Counted from the stretch's first letter, positions 1 to 9,210 are shown. The stretch is DNA of 64,000 nt from Thiorhodovibrio litoralis (GCF_033954455.1 NZ_CP121473.1:1178001-1242000), one strand, 5' to 3'. A program made the numbers and translations. Notes: generated by a model from the letters alone, not told the origin.

Positions 1-1
1 C

Positions 2-241
2 CCGCTGTTCGCGCGCTTTCTGCCGCGCGGCCGGGGTCTTGAGCTGCGATTCGCGCCGCCGATTGAGGGGCTGGGTGGGCGCGACCCGGCCGCCGACGCC
101 ACGCTGATGAATCAGGTGATCGAGGCGGAAATCCACCGCATGCCGGAACAGTATTTCTGGGTTCACCGCCGCTTCAAGACCCGCCCACCGGGGGCGACTC
201 CGCTCTATCCCGTCAAAGCCCGGCGGCGTCGCAAGCGATGA
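2..241 (+). CDS. Lipid A biosynthesis acyltransferase, C-terminal end (LpxL/HtrB family)
   Basis: Only the last 79 codons are inside the window, so the gene is partial at the left edge. The tail contains the run PEQYFWVHRRFKTRP, the C-terminal signature of the LpxL/LpxM/HtrB late acyltransferases that add acyl chains to lipid A at the inner face of the cytoplasmic membrane. The catalytic HX4D motif would lie upstream and is not seen, so the exact subfamily cannot be settled. The protein ends in a basic run (RRRRKR). Its TGA overlaps the ATG of the next gene (ATGA), which suggests translational coupling with the UPF0104 membrane protein. Confidence 0.8.
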   Translation, partial: PLFARFLPRGRGLELRFAPPIEGLGGRDPAADATLMNQVIEAEIHRMPEQYFWVHRRFKTRPPGATPLYPVKARRRRKR

Positions 242-1296
242 CGCGACGCGGCGCTTTTTCAGCTGGTGGTCAAGCAGCGGCCGCCACTGTGCTGGAGACT
301 TTGCAGAACGCTGGGCAGAGCGCTGGGCAGAACGCTGGAGAAAACACTGGGCAGCCGCCACTGCGGCTCAAGCGTCCGCGCGAATGGCTGCTCGGCGGCT
401 TGCTGCTGTGTGGGCTCATCGCGCTGGTGCAAGCTTGGATCGGCTGGCCGCAACTGCTCGCGCCCTGGTTGGAATTCCCGCCGTTGCTGCTGGCCGGATT
501 GCTGGGCCTGAGCGCCGGCAGCTACCTAGCCCGCGCGGCGCGGGTGCAGCTCTATTTCGCCCCGCTGATGGCAGGCGTTTTCCCGACCACCCTGCGTCTG
601 TCGGTGCTGCACACCACCGCCAATGTGCTCCTGCCGATGCGTCTGGGCGAACTGGTCTTCCCCTGGCTGATGCGCCGCTACTTCGGCCAGGGCCTGCTCG
701 GTGCCGGCGTGTCCCTGGTGTGGATTCGCCTGCTCGACCTGCATTTTCTCGGTCTTATCGGCTGGCTAATCCTGTGGCTGCGCGCGCCTTCGCCGCTGTG
801 GCTGCTCGCCATGCTGCTCTGGCTCGGGCTCTTGCTGCTAGTCGTGCCGCTCGCCCGACGGGCCGCTCGGCTGCCCCAAGCCGGCCCCCGCTGGCAGCGC
901 ACCCTGGCGTTTCTGGCCGCGGCCGCTCCGCAACAAAACACCCGCCTGGCCGGCCTCTATGCCTGGACCGCCCTGTGCTGGGCGGCAAAGTTTATCGCCT
1001 TCGCCATGGTGCTCGGCCACTTCCTGCCCATCGACTTCTGGCAACTCCTCGCTGGCGTCATGGGCGCCGAACTGTCCTCCGTCCTTCCCTTCCACGGCAT
1101 CGGCGGCTCCGGCTCCTACGAGCTAGCCACAATGGCCGCCCTGGTGCCCCTCGGAGTAACTGCCAAAGACGCCCTCGCCGGTGCCGTCAACCTGCACCTG
1201 TTCATGCTCGGCGTCTGCATCCTGTTTGGCCTGCTTGCTCTGGCATTGCCAATACGCGCTCCCCAGACCGGCGAAAGCTGCTACCCCCAACGCTGA
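238..1296 (+). CDS. UPF0104 / lysylphosphatidylglycerol-synthase-TM-like membrane protein
   Basis: This 352-residue integral membrane protein has about seven hydrophobic segments. Residues about 100-330 fit the UPF0104/LPG-synthase transmembrane ('flippase-like') domain, including the segment around MRLGELVFPWLMRRYFG and a late GxGGSGSYE motif. Such proteins occur alone or with glycolipid and lipid A genes, but the activity of stand-alone members is generally unknown. Coupling by ATGA to an LpxL-type acyltransferase suggests a cell-envelope lipid role (inference). Residues about 24-40 (AGQSAGQNAGENTGQ) are a degenerate repeat encoded by duplicated GCTGGGCAGA-like units and precede the first membrane segment. 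The gene ends two bases before the convergent glutathione reductase gene. Confidence 0.75.
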   Translation: MTRRGAFSAGGQAAAATVLETLQNAGQSAGQNAGENTGQPPLRLKRPREWLLGGLLLCGLIALVQAWIGWPQLLAPWLEFPPLLLAGLLGLSAGSYLARAARVQLYFAPLMAGVFPTTLRLSVLHTTANVLLPMRLGELVFPWLMRRYFGQGLLGAGVSLVWIRLLDLHFLGLIGWLILWLRAPSPLWLLAMLLWLGLLLLVVPLARRAARLPQAGPRWQRTLAFLAAAAPQQNTRLAGLYAWTALCWAAKFIAFAMVLGHFLPIDFWQLLAGVMGAELSSVLPFHGIGGSGSYELATMAALVPLGVTAKDALAGAVNLHLFMLGVCILFGLLALALPIRAPQTGESCYPQR

Positions 1297-1298
1297 CC

Positions 1299-2666
1299 TC
1301 AAGCGGGATCAGTCTCCGGTGTCTTCAGCGTCACCAACTCCTCGGCGCTGACCGGATGGATGGCGACAGTGTTGTCGAGGTCGGCCTTGGTGGCGCCCAT
1401 TTTTAGCGCCACGGCAAAGCCCTGGAGCATCTCATCCACACCATCACCAATCATGTGAATGCCTAAAATGCGCTCTTCCGGACCAGCGCAGACCAGTTTC
1501 ATCGCGGTGCGCGGGCCTTGTTTGTTGAGCGCATAGCGCATCGGCGTGAATTCGGTCTTGTAGATGGTGATCTTCTCGTTCGAGCTCTCGCGGGCGGCGG
1601 CTTCAGTTATGCCGACGCTGCCAACCGGCGGATGGGCGAAGACCACGGTCGGAATGTTGCTGTAGTCCAAATGCCGATCGGGCATGCCGCCGAACAGACG
1701 GTCGGCCAGGCGGCGACCGGCGGCGATGGCCACGGGTGTGAGTGGTGCGCGGCCGGTGATGTCGCCGAGGGCATAGATGCCATCGACCTTGGTGTTTTGA
1801 TACTTGTCGGTGGCGATGATGCCGCCTTTTTCCAGTTCGATGCCCACAGCCTCAAGATTCAGATCGCGAGTGTTGGGGGTGCGACCGATGGCCCAGATGA
1901 TGGTGTTGAAGCCGTCAAGCACCTGATCATCGCGTGAGCGGATGGCGAGGCTGTCGCCTTGTTGCTCCAGGGATGCCACGGCGAAGGGCAGATGGCTTTT
2001 GATGCCAGCCAATTCCATGTTGTGCGCCAGGGTTTCGCTGATGATGGGGTCGAAGACCTCCAGCACGCGGCTTTCGAGCGCGACTACGGTCACGTCCGAG
2101 CCCATGGCGGCGAGCATGCCGGCGAACTCGATGCCAATATAGCCGGCACCAATGATGCAAACTTTTTTGGGTTGTTGTTTCAGCTTAAAAAAGCCATCGG
2201 AGGTGATGCCCAGCTCCTTGCCCGGCACCGGCGGCACCATGGGCTGGCTGCCGGTGGCAATGGCGATGTGATCGGCGCTGTAGGTGGTCTCACCGACGCG
2301 AATGTGGCGGTTGTCAACAAAGGTCGCATAACCATCAATGACAGTGATGCCTTGCTCTTTGGCATAACCATCCCAGTAGCTGTTGATGTTGCTGATGACC
2401 TTGTCGCGTCCGGCGGTCAGCCTGTCCCAGTCGATCTTGCCGCTGCTCCCTTCCACGCCCATTTCAGCAGCGTGGCGCACTTCCTCGGCCAAATTGGCGG
2501 CGTACCACATGAGCTTTTTTGGCACGCAGCCCTGGTTAACGCAGGTGCCACCGAGCTTGCCGGGCTCCACCAGCGCGACTTTTTTGCCGTGCTGTGCAGC
2601 GCGCTCGGCCACGGCCAGGCCGCCGCTGCCGCCACCGATGGCGATGAGATCGAAATGCTGTTCCAT
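1299..2666 (-). CDS. gor: Glutathione-disulfide reductase
   Basis: The 455-residue FAD- and NADPH-dependent flavoprotein should reduce GSSG to GSH in the cytoplasm. Visible features are the N-terminal dinucleotide fold GGGSGG (residues 11-16), the redox pair in GGTCVNQGC (C42, C47), a second nucleotide fold around [11 protein letters not shown], and the C-terminal interface motif HPVSAEE (H437, E442) that completes the active site from the partner subunit. Length matches the family (about 450). An upstream in-frame start exists, but ATG 2666 has an AAGGAG site six bases before it and yields the conserved MEQHFDLI beginning. The next gene upstream on this strand is a peroxiredoxin-glutaredoxin fusion that needs the GSH this enzyme regenerates. 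Confidence 0.93.
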   Translation of the reverse strand: MEQHFDLIAIGGGSGGLAVAERAAQHGKKVALVEPGKLGGTCVNQGCVPKKLMWYAANLAEEVRHAAEMGVEGSSGKIDWDRLTAGRDKVISNINSYWDGYAKEQGITVIDGYATFVDNRHIRVGETTYSADHIAIATGSQPMVPPVPGKELGITSDGFFKLKQQPKKVCIIGAGYIGIEFAGMLAAMGSDVTVVALESRVLEVFDPIISETLAHNMELAGIKSHLPFAVASLEQQGDSLAIRSRDDQVLDGFNTIIWAIGRTPNTRDLNLEAVGIELEKGGIIATDKYQNTKVDGIYALGDITGRAPLTPVAIAAGRRLADRLFGGMPDRHLDYSNIPTVVFAHPPVGSVGITEAAARESSNEKITIYKTEFTPMRYALNKQGPRTAMKLVCAGPEERILGIHMIGDGVDEMLQGFAVALKMGATKADLDNTVAIHPVSAEELVTLKTPETDPA

Positions 2667-2885
2667 GGCTGACTCCTTAGGAGAATGCAAACGGGGAAAG
2701 AGGGAAACGGGGAACCGAACCGCGAATCAGGTCGGTCGATGGCCGCACGCGATAGGGGAGGGTGCCAAATCCGCGAACGGCCAGGTTTCAGGCAGCTTGC
2801 CCGATCCCTGGCCGATCATGCATTGACGGATGCGGCGACCGGGAGGCGAAAGCCCCCGGTCCGCGCGGCTAGCGTTAAGCGGCGC

Positions 2886-3620
2886 TTAGCGCTTGGCCAG
2901 CCAGGCTTCCAGGTCGTCGGAGCCGCCGATCTTCTGCCCGTCGATGAACACCTGGGGCACCATGGTGCCGTTGGTGACGGCGCGCAGGGTCTGCTCGGTG
3001 TAGTCGCGATTCAGCACCAGTTCCTCGTAAGGCAGACCTTCTTCGGTCAGGGCTTCTTTTGCCTTGGCGCAGAACGGGCAACCGGAGCGGGTGAAGACGG
3101 TGATGTTCAGCGGCTTGGGCTCGCTTGGAGCCATGTAGGCCAGCATGGTGTCGGCGTCTGAGACCTCGAAGGGGTCGCCCGGCTTTTCTGGCTCGATGAA
3201 CATCTTCTCGACCACGCCGTTTTTCACCAGCATGGAGTAGCGCCAGGAGCGCTTGCCAAAGCCGAGGTCGTCCTTATCGACCAACAGGCCCATCTTTTCG
3301 GTGAACTCGCCGTTACCATCGGGGATGAAGGTCAGGTTGTGCGCCTGCTCGTCTTCCTTCCAGGCGTTCATGACGAAGCCGTCGTTGACCGACATGCAAA
3401 TGATGTCATCCACACCCAGCTTCTTGAAGGTCGGCGCCAGCTGATTGAAGCGCGGCACGTGGGTGGAGGAGCAGGTCGGGGTGAAAGCACCCGGCAGCGA
3501 GAAGACGATGACGGTCTTGTTGGCGAAAACCTCGTCGGTGGTCACATCCGCCCAGTCATGATCGGTACGGGTGCGGAAGGTGACTTTCGGGACGGGCTTG
3601 CCAGTGTGATCGGGAAACAT
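2886..3620 (-). CDS. Peroxiredoxin-5/glutaredoxin fusion (hybrid Prx-Grx peroxidase)
   Basis: The 244-residue protein joins a Prx5-type peroxiredoxin (residues about 1-160) to a glutaredoxin (about 170-244). The peroxidatic cysteine is C50 in [12 protein letters not shown]. The glutaredoxin active site is CPFC (C181, C184), and [10 protein letters not shown] is the cis-proline glutathione-binding strand. Hybrids of this type, known from Haemophilus and from purple sulfur bacteria, reduce hydroperoxides using GSH directly, without thioredoxin. The start at 3620 has GAGGAG nine bases upstream. The longer reading frame to 3731 has no comparable signal. With glutathione reductase 220 bp downstream on the same strand, the two genes supply a NADPH to GSH to peroxide chain. 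Confidence 0.93.
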   Translation of the reverse strand: MFPDHTGKPVPKVTFRTRTDHDWADVTTDEVFANKTVIVFSLPGAFTPTCSSTHVPRFNQLAPTFKKLGVDDIICMSVNDGFVMNAWKEDEQAHNLTFIPDGNGEFTEKMGLLVDKDDLGFGKRSWRYSMLVKNGVVEKMFIEPEKPGDPFEVSDADTMLAYMAPSEPKPLNITVFTRSGCPFCAKAKEALTEEGLPYEELVLNRDYTEQTLRAVTNGTMVPQVFIDGQKIGGSDDLEAWLAKR

Positions 3621-3791
3621 GTTGTTCTCCTCTTGAATTGGTGGATCGGTTGAAACTTGGGTTGGGAAAACGTAGCGGGGAGAAATACCCCACGCTTGGC
3701 GGCTATATTGGGCCAAAGCCGCCGAAGGCAAAAATCGGTTGTTTGGATGATGGCGATTGTCGGCGCCGATGATGCAACGGGCGTGGGATTC

Positions 3792-4469
3792 TCAGCCACC
3801 CAGACCCTGATCGGCGCGACTCAAATCCTCGGGAAAGTCGACCTCGACACAGTGCAGATCGCTCACATCAACCGGCAACAGGCGCAGACCGGCGCCGATG
3901 GCATACTCGATACCGCGCTCGAAATAGTCATCCGGCCCGCATTGTTCAAGCCCGGCACGCAGCTGTGCTGCATCGCCGGCGCGGAATAGATTGACGCCCA
4001 GCGCCTCGCCGAGCGGGGCCTCAACCGTCTTGGAGACCTCGCGAATCGCGCCACTCGCATCGAGCGCGTACTTGACCTCTTCGGCGCCAACCGCCGCGCG
4101 GTTGACCGCCATGGCGGACGGCTCGGCCTGCAGTAGGCGCGCGATCACGGCCTGGTCGCAGACCACATCACCATTGAGCATGAGCACGTCGGCCTCGCCC
4201 GTCTTGCGCAGCGCCAGGCGCAGGCTTACAGCGGTGTTGGTGGTGTCAAAAAGTGGGTTGTAGACGAACAGCAGCTCCGGATGGGCCTCCATGATGAGCT
4301 CTTTTTTATAGCCGACGACGACCAGAATGCGTTCGCGATCGACAAAGCGGCTGACATGCTGCAGCTGAAGGTCCATGATGCGCTGGCCGTTGGCCAGCGT
4401 CGTCAGGGGTTTCGGAGCCCGCTGACCGAGTCGCGCCCCAATGCCGGCGGCGAGGATCACGGCAAACAT
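3792..4469 (-). CDS. Sugar/choline-phosphate NTP transferase (LicC/RmlA-like)
   Basis: This 225-residue nucleotidyltransferase begins with the pyrophosphorylase signature LAAGIGARLG, followed by PKPL with the catalytic lysine. MLNGDVV is the metal-binding Asp segment, and YFERGIEYAI and VEVDFPEDL lie near the end. The fold transfers a nucleotidyl group from an NTP to a sugar- or choline-phosphate; the substrate cannot be read from the sequence. ATG 4469 has AAGGA upstream and begins the conserved MFAVILAAG. It is divergent, across 99 bp, from a cluster for nonulosonic acid synthesis, so it may activate a sugar for that pathway. Campylobacter PtmE, a nucleotidyltransferase of legionaminic acid synthesis, is a functional precedent but not a shown orthologue. 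Confidence 0.75.
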   Translation of the reverse strand: MFAVILAAGIGARLGQRAPKPLTTLANGQRIMDLQLQHVSRFVDRERILVVVGYKKELIMEAHPELLFVYNPLFDTTNTAVSLRLALRKTGEADVLMLNGDVVCDQAVIARLLQAEPSAMAVNRAAVGAEEVKYALDASGAIREVSKTVEAPLGEALGVNLFRAGDAAQLRAGLEQCGPDDYFERGIEYAIGAGLRLLPVDVSDLHCVEVDFPEDLSRADQGLGG

Positions 4470-4568
4470 GGTAACTAGAATCCTTAAAACCTGATGATGG
4501 GGAACTATACTTGAGCAGGGATGGAGGGGAAAAGCTGTCAGCGGTAACTGACTCAAGAGGAAGCTGCC

Positions 4569-5390
4569 ATGGTTAAAGCTATTCCCGAAAACAAGATTGA
4601 TGCGCTGCCCGAGTCGCCACAAGCGCCCGAGGCAAAACGCGAGAAGGTCGTGGCGATTATTCAGGCGCGCATGACCTCAACCCGGCTGCCGGGCAAGGTG
4701 ATGCGGGAGCTATGCGGCACGCCGGTCATCGGTTGGATGGTGCGTCGGGTTGCTGCCTGCCCGCTGGTCGACGAGGTGGTGGTGGCCACCACCACCAACG
4801 CCACCGATGACCCGGTCGCGGAAGCCGCCGCGCGTTATGGTGCTTTTGTGTTTCGTGGCAGCGAGGCCAATGTGCTCTTGCGTTACTGTCAGGCGGCGGC
4901 CAAGCGCGAGGCGCAGGTCATTATTCGCATTACCGCCGACTGTCCGCTCTATGACCCGCAGCTGCTCACCCAAATGCTCGAGCGCTGGCACTTTTTGCGC
5001 GGCGCCGGCGAGCCGCTTGATTACATGAGCAACATGTGGGGTGGGCTGACCTGGCCGCGCGGTCTGGACACCACCATCTTCACCCGCGCGGTGCTTGACA
5101 TCATCTGCGTAAAATCCGACCGCCCCTATCAGCTCGAGCATGTCACGCCCTACATTTATCAGCATCCGCAAGAGTTCCGCCTGCGCCCCTTCCGTGGCGA
5201 CCAGGACCTGTCGCACCACCGCTGGACTCTGGATACCGAAGACGATTGGGTGCTGATCGAGGCCATCTATCAGGCGCTGGGCGACGAGTCGCGCATTTTC
5301 TCGACCGATGAAGTGCTCGACTTTCTGGCCAGACACCCGAAGCTGTCGCGCCTTAACGCCCATATACAGCAGAAGACCCTGGGCGATTGA
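4569..5390 (+). CDS. SpsF-like cytidylyltransferase-family protein
   Basis: The 273-residue protein carries the cytidylyltransferase family 3 fold (CMP-sugar synthetase/KdsB superfamily). It has VAIIQARMTSTRLPGKVM near residues 28-46, which matches the spore-coat SpsF subgroup found in sialic-acid-like clusters, and RITADCPLYDP for metal binding. Expected role: transfer of CMP to a nonulosonic acid or a related activation step, in the cytoplasm. The first 25 residues are a polar extension. A GAGGAAG site precedes ATG 4569. It is the first gene of a four-gene run (SpsF-like, PseG, ATP-grasp, PseI) with spacings from 3 bp to an 11-bp overlap, so it is very likely co-transcribed. A separate canonical PseF is not present here. 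Confidence 0.8.
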   Translation: MVKAIPENKIDALPESPQAPEAKREKVVAIIQARMTSTRLPGKVMRELCGTPVIGWMVRRVAACPLVDEVVVATTTNATDDPVAEAAARYGAFVFRGSEANVLLRYCQAAAKREAQVIIRITADCPLYDPQLLTQMLERWHFLRGAGEPLDYMSNMWGGLTWPRGLDTTIFTRAVLDIICVKSDRPYQLEHVTPYIYQHPQEFRLRPFRGDQDLSHHRWTLDTEDDWVLIEAIYQALGDESRIFSTDEVLDFLARHPKLSRLNAHIQQKTLGD

Positions 5391-5393
5391 CGC

Positions 5394-6467
5394 ATGCGGG
5401 TGGCGATCCGTTGCGACGCCGCGCCTGCGATCGGCGCCGGTCACTGGATGCGCTGTCTGGCCTTGGCGCGCGCGCTGGTGCGCGATGGCGCCGAGGTCGT
5501 TTTTCTGTGTCTTGACCATGCCGGTGACTTCAAGCCAGTTATGCAGGCGGCCGGGCTGCCGATACACTGGTTAACGGCGGCCGCTGCTGATGCGCTTCCT
5601 GCTGTCGGAGACCCTGTGGACGCAGCTGATGACGCGCAAGCCTGCGCCGCGGCGCTGGCCGCGCAGCCGCTCGACTGGCTGATTGTCGATCATTATCAGC
5701 TAGGTGCCGAGTGGCAGGCGCAGTTGCGCAAGTGCGCGCGCCGGCTGCTGGTAATCGATGACTGGCCAGAAAAATCGCACGACTGTGATCTGCTGTTGAA
5801 TCTGAATCTGCCACTGCAACCTCAAGCCTATCGGCCGCTGGTGCCGGCGCATTGCCGGCTGCTGCTGGGGCCGGAATATGCGCTGCTCGGCCAGGACTTT
5901 CTGCGCCACAGCCCGCGTGCGCGCGACGGGCGCGTGCGCCGGGTGCTGATCACCTTCGGCGGCAGCGACCCGCCAGGTGCCGGCTTGCTCTGCATCGCGG
6001 CACTGGCGCAGCTGGCGCGAGCAGGCGCGCTCGACGGCATCGAACGCCTGATACTGGTCGCCGGCCCCGGCAATCGGCACTGGCGCGAGCTGCGCGCAGC
6101 GGCTCAGGAGGTGCCGCGCCTGCGTGTGGTGCGCCAAGTGCGGGCCATGGCAGCGCAACTGCAAGCGGCTGATCTGGTTATCGGCGCCGCCGGCGGTAGC
6201 CTATGGGAGCGCGGCTGGCTTGGCGTGCCGGCGCTGGTGCTGGCGCTGGTGCCGCATCAGCGCCCGGTCGCCGAGGATCTGGCCGCGCGCGATGCCATCG
6301 ACTACCTCGGGTCAGTCGAACAGCTCGACGCCAAGCAACTGGCCGCGCGCATCGCCGCCGCGCTGCAAGCACCGGGCCGACTGCGGGAAATCGCGCGCAA
6401 TGCCTGCAAGCTGATCGGTCAAGCCGCATTCATCCGCGCCCCGCGCGCATTCCTGGAGGCCGCCTGA
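5394..6467 (+). CDS. pseG: PseG-like UDP-2,4-diacetamido-trideoxy-altropyranose hydrolase
   Basis: PseG removes UDP from UDP-2,4-diacetamido-2,4,6-trideoxy-altropyranose to give the hexose that PseI condenses with phosphoenolpyruvate. The 357-residue protein has the family start RCDAAPAIGAGHWMRCLALA (the catalytic His region, H17), the glycine-rich TFGGSDPPG loop, and the C-terminal GAAGGSLWERGWLGVPALVL segment that binds the nucleotide in GT-B folds. It begins three bases after the SpsF-like stop. The C-terminal half is alanine- and arginine-rich, in line with high GC. PseB, PseC and PseH are not in the window and may lie elsewhere. A legionaminic-type variant of the pathway cannot be excluded. 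Confidence 0.85.
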   Translation: MRVAIRCDAAPAIGAGHWMRCLALARALVRDGAEVVFLCLDHAGDFKPVMQAAGLPIHWLTAAAADALPAVGDPVDAADDAQACAAALAAQPLDWLIVDHYQLGAEWQAQLRKCARRLLVIDDWPEKSHDCDLLLNLNLPLQPQAYRPLVPAHCRLLLGPEYALLGQDFLRHSPRARDGRVRRVLITFGGSDPPGAGLLCIAALAQLARAGALDGIERLILVAGPGNRHWRELRAAAQEVPRLRVVRQVRAMAAQLQAADLVIGAAGGSLWERGWLGVPALVLALVPHQRPVAEDLAARDAIDYLGSVEQLDAKQLAARIAAALQAPGRLREIARNACKLIGQAAFIRAPRAFLEAA

Positions 6468-6510
6468 TGAGCAGTCCCTCTGGCCCGTGCACGCGCTGGG
6501 AGCGGTCGCG

Positions 6511-7641
6511 ATGAATGTGCTGCTGCTCAGCTGCGGCGCCAAAGTGCCCTTGGTGCGTGCTTGGCGCGAGGCGACCGCCGAGTGCGGTGGCCGCCTGACC
6601 GCAGTCGACTGCGCCCGAGATGCCGCCGCCCTGTTCGATGCCGATCAGGCATTCCTGCTGCCGCACTGCAACCAACCTGACTGGGCGCCAACTCTTCTCG
6701 AGCTATGCGAGCGCCAACGCATCGCCGTGCTGGTGCCGACAGCCGATGTCGAACTGGCGCCCGTGGCAGCCTTGACACCGGCTCTGGCCGATATCGGCAC
6801 CCAGGCGCTGGTCAGCCCGGCCTCCGCGCTCGCCCTGTGCGCCGATAAAATGCACTTCGCCGAATTCTGCCTGCAGCACGGGTTTCCAATTCCCCCGCTG
6901 GTTGAGTCAGCCTGGGAGTCAACCGAGGGGCTTGAAACGGCGTCATCCGGCAGGATCACCATCCAGGCACCCACGGGGTTGGGCGCGCCGGAGCACCTGG
7001 GAGCCAGTGCTCTGGCCGCCGATGAGTCCAGTGCATGCCCGCCGACAGCGTCGCGCCCGGTCTTCGTGCGCCCGCGCCTCGGTCGCCAGCCCGACTGCAC
7101 CGGCTTGGTCCGCACCAGAGCCCGGCTCGCCGCCATGCGCGCGGACTGCCCCGAGCTGCTGGTGCAGCAAGCCATGGACGCGCCCGAGTATTCCGTCGAT
7201 GCCCTGCTCGACTGGGACGGCACGCCGCTTCAGGCTGTTGCCCGTCAGCGGCTGCGCATTCGCGGCGGCGAGGCCTGCACCAGCCGGGTCGAGTCGGTCC
7301 CTGCGCTGACCGAGCTCGCGCTGGCGCTCAGCCAGGCACTTGGTCTCATCGGTCATGTCATGATGCAGGCGTTCTGGACGCCGGAGGAGGGCGCCCATGT
7401 CATCGAGGTCAACGCGCGCTTCGGCGGCGCCTCCAGCCTGTCGATCGCTGCCGGGCTCGACTCCCCGCGCCGCCTGCTTGCCCTGCTGGCCGGTGACACC
7501 GCCGCCCGCCGCCCGCGCCCAGTGCACGCCGGCCTGACCCTGCTGCGCCATGGCATCGACCGACTGGTTGACGACGCGCAGCTCGCCGCCTGGCCGCGCG
7601 CCGGGGACCAGAAATCCAGCCAGTCATCCCATGACGGATAA
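6511..7641 (+). CDS. ATP-grasp domain protein in the nonulosonate cluster
   Basis: The 376-residue protein resembles carbamoyl-phosphate-synthase-like ATP-grasp ligases. The N-terminal pre-grasp fold begins MNVLLLSCG. The core includes CADKMHFAEFC (ATP-binding lysine region), PVFVRPRLG, and HVIEVNARFGGASSLS, where the E and N residues bind Mg-ATP near the C-terminus. These enzymes join a carboxylate to an amine or thiol through an acyl-phosphate; the substrate here is unknown. ATG 6511 is preferred over the frame's earlier ATG 6487 because GGGAG lies eight bases upstream. It sits between pseG and pseI and overlaps pseI by 11 bp, so it probably modifies the sugar acid or an amino substituent (inference). 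Residues about 130-190 are poorly conserved in appearance and proline-rich. Confidence 0.75.
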   Translation: MNVLLLSCGAKVPLVRAWREATAECGGRLTAVDCARDAAALFDADQAFLLPHCNQPDWAPTLLELCERQRIAVLVPTADVELAPVAALTPALADIGTQALVSPASALALCADKMHFAEFCLQHGFPIPPLVESAWESTEGLETASSGRITIQAPTGLGAPEHLGASALAADESSACPPTASRPVFVRPRLGRQPDCTGLVRTRARLAAMRADCPELLVQQAMDAPEYSVDALLDWDGTPLQAVARQRLRIRGGEACTSRVESVPALTELALALSQALGLIGHVMMQAFWTPEEGAHVIEVNARFGGASSLSIAAGLDSPRRLLALLAGDTAARRPRPVHAGLTLLRHGIDRLVDDAQLAAWPRAGDQKSSQSSHDG

Positions 7642-8695
7642 CGCCTTTCGCATCGGCGACCTGCACTTTGGCCGCGACCAGCCGCCGCGCATCATCGCCG
7701 AGCTGTCCGGCAACCACGGCGGCTCGCTCGACACCGCCCTGGCGCTGATCGAGGCCGCCGCGCGCGCTGGGGCCGACGCCATCAAGCTACAGACCTACAA
7801 GCCCGAGACCATGACGCTGGATCACGACGGCCCCGGCTTCGTGATCGACGACCCAAACAGCCTGTGGCGCGGCGAGCGGCTGTTCGACCTCTACCTGCGC
7901 GCGGCCACCCCCTGGGACTGGCATCCGGCGCTGTTCGCGCGCGCGCGCGAGCAGGGCCTGGTCGCCTTCAGCTCGCCCTTCGACGCCAGCGCGGTGGAGT
8001 TTCTCGAAACCCTCGCCACCCCCTGCTACAAGATCGCGTCCTTCGAGAATCTCGACCAGCCGCTCCTCGCGCGCGTCGCCGCTACCGGCAAGCCGGTCAT
8101 CCTCTCCACCGGCATGGCCACCGCAGAGGAACTCGACGAGTCCATCGCCTGTCTGCGCGCGCACGGCTGCCGCTCGCTGCTGCTGTTGCACTGCATCAGC
8201 GCCTACCCCGCGCCGCTCGAGCAGGCCAACCTGCGCTCCATTCCCGCCCTCGCGGCTCGCCACGGCGTCCCAGTCGGCCTGTCCGACCACAGCCTCGGAC
8301 AGACCGCCGCCATCGCCGCCACCGCCCTGGGCGCGGTCGCCATCGAAAAGCACCTATGTCTTGAGCGCGTTGGAGGCGCAGTAGATGCTGCCTTCTCACT
8401 CGAACCCGAAGAGCTCAAGGCGCTGGTCACCAACACCCGCGCCACCCAAGCCGCGCTCGGCAGCGGCGAAATCGGCTGCGCGCCAGCCGAACAGGCATCC
8501 CTCACCCATCGCCGCTCCATCTACCTGGTCGCCGACCTACCCGCCGGCACCATCCTGGCCTCCGAGCATCTGCAAATCATTCGCCCCGGCCTGGGACTGC
8601 CGCCAAAAGCCTACCCGCAAGTGATCGGGCGCAGGCTGGCCTGCAATCTCGCGCGCGGCACACCCTTGCGCTGGGAGCATTTTGTGGAAGACTGA
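7631..8695 (+). CDS. pseI: Pseudaminic acid synthase (NeuB/PseI family)
   Basis: The enzyme condenses the PseG product with phosphoenolpyruvate to form a nine-carbon nonulosonic acid. Its 354 residues contain the NeuB barrel: IIAELSGNHGGSL, ADAIKLQTYKPETMT, TPWDWHPALF, FSSPFDASAVEFLE, YKIASFE, KPVILSTGMA, GLSDHSLG, and EKHLCLER. A C-terminal SAF/antifreeze-like domain (RSIYLVADLPAGTIL to GLGLPP) follows. The LWRGERLFDLYLRAATPWDWH stretch is more like PseI than sialic-acid NeuB. ATG 7631 lies inside the end of the ATP-grasp gene and starts MTDNAFRIGD; the longer frame upstream is only overlap. The product is usually used to glycosylate flagellin or build O-antigen or capsule. Confidence 0.88.
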   Translation: MTDNAFRIGDLHFGRDQPPRIIAELSGNHGGSLDTALALIEAAARAGADAIKLQTYKPETMTLDHDGPGFVIDDPNSLWRGERLFDLYLRAATPWDWHPALFARAREQGLVAFSSPFDASAVEFLETLATPCYKIASFENLDQPLLARVAATGKPVILSTGMATAEELDESIACLRAHGCRSLLLLHCISAYPAPLEQANLRSIPALAARHGVPVGLSDHSLGQTAAIAATALGAVAIEKHLCLERVGGAVDAAFSLEPEELKALVTNTRATQAALGSGEIGCAPAEQASLTHRRSIYLVADLPAGTILASEHLQIIRPGLGLPPKAYPQVIGRRLACNLARGTPLRWEHFVED

Positions 8696-8730
8696 TCTGC
8701 CGAAGGCGCTTGATCATGCTGCGGGCGCCG

Positions 8731-9210
8731 TCATCTCTGCAGTGCAGATTGTGTCAGCCGGTTGGCTGGGGCTAGGGACACTTTGGTTGCAATAGAGTCA
8801 GGGGCTTTAGTGGTGCGAAGTGTGCTATCCAAAGTGCGAGCGATAGAAGGTGTCACATTTACGAACTCGAAGGCTATGCCATCTTGGGCGATGCGAACGA
8901 CACGGCCTTTAAGCTTGAATGGTCGCTCGCCACCTGGTATGGAAAAGACAAGATCGACGATATCGGACGGGGAAAAATTGTGATCGACCGTGATGAAAAT
9001 GCCGCTTGCGCTGATATCCTTGGCCTGACCTAGACAGACTCGGTCATTGCATGCAACGCCCACATCGGCAGATTCTTGCTCAAAGCGCTCGTAGCGACGC
9101 TGTTGCCCAAGTTGCCATTGTTTCACGATTGCCAGCAATTTCTTCTTCTGCTCAGGATCGAGGGTCTTAATCCCTTCGATCAGTTCATCAGTTATCGCAC
9201 GGGCTACCAT
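8731..9210 (-). CDS. PilZ domain protein (putative c-di-GMP receptor)
   Basis: The 159-residue cytoplasmic protein has an N-terminal helical stretch (residues 1-35, rich in E, K and L) and a PilZ domain. The two c-di-GMP-contact motifs are visible: R38-R39-YE-R42 (RxxxR) and D65-I-S-A-S-G70 (DxSxxG). The later FEFVNV closes the barrel. PilZ proteins sense c-di-GMP and control motility, biofilm or polysaccharide export. It is convergent to the pseudaminic gene run, so a shared surface or flagellar theme is possible but unproven. The C-terminal 30 residues are low in conserved features. Confidence 0.82.
   Translation of the reverse strand: MVARAITDELIEGIKTLDPEQKKKLLAIVKQWQLGQQRRYERFEQESADVGVACNDRVCLGQAKDISASGIFITVDHNFSPSDIVDLVFSIPGGERPFKLKGRVVRIAQDGIAFEFVNVTPSIARTLDSTLRTTKAPDSIATKVSLAPANRLTQSALQR

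Noticed and set aside
384-1406. 340-codon plus-strand ORF overlapping the UPF0104 gene
   Set aside because: Arg/Ala/Pro-rich translation typical of a high-GC shadow frame; the overlapping frame has a coherent membrane protein.
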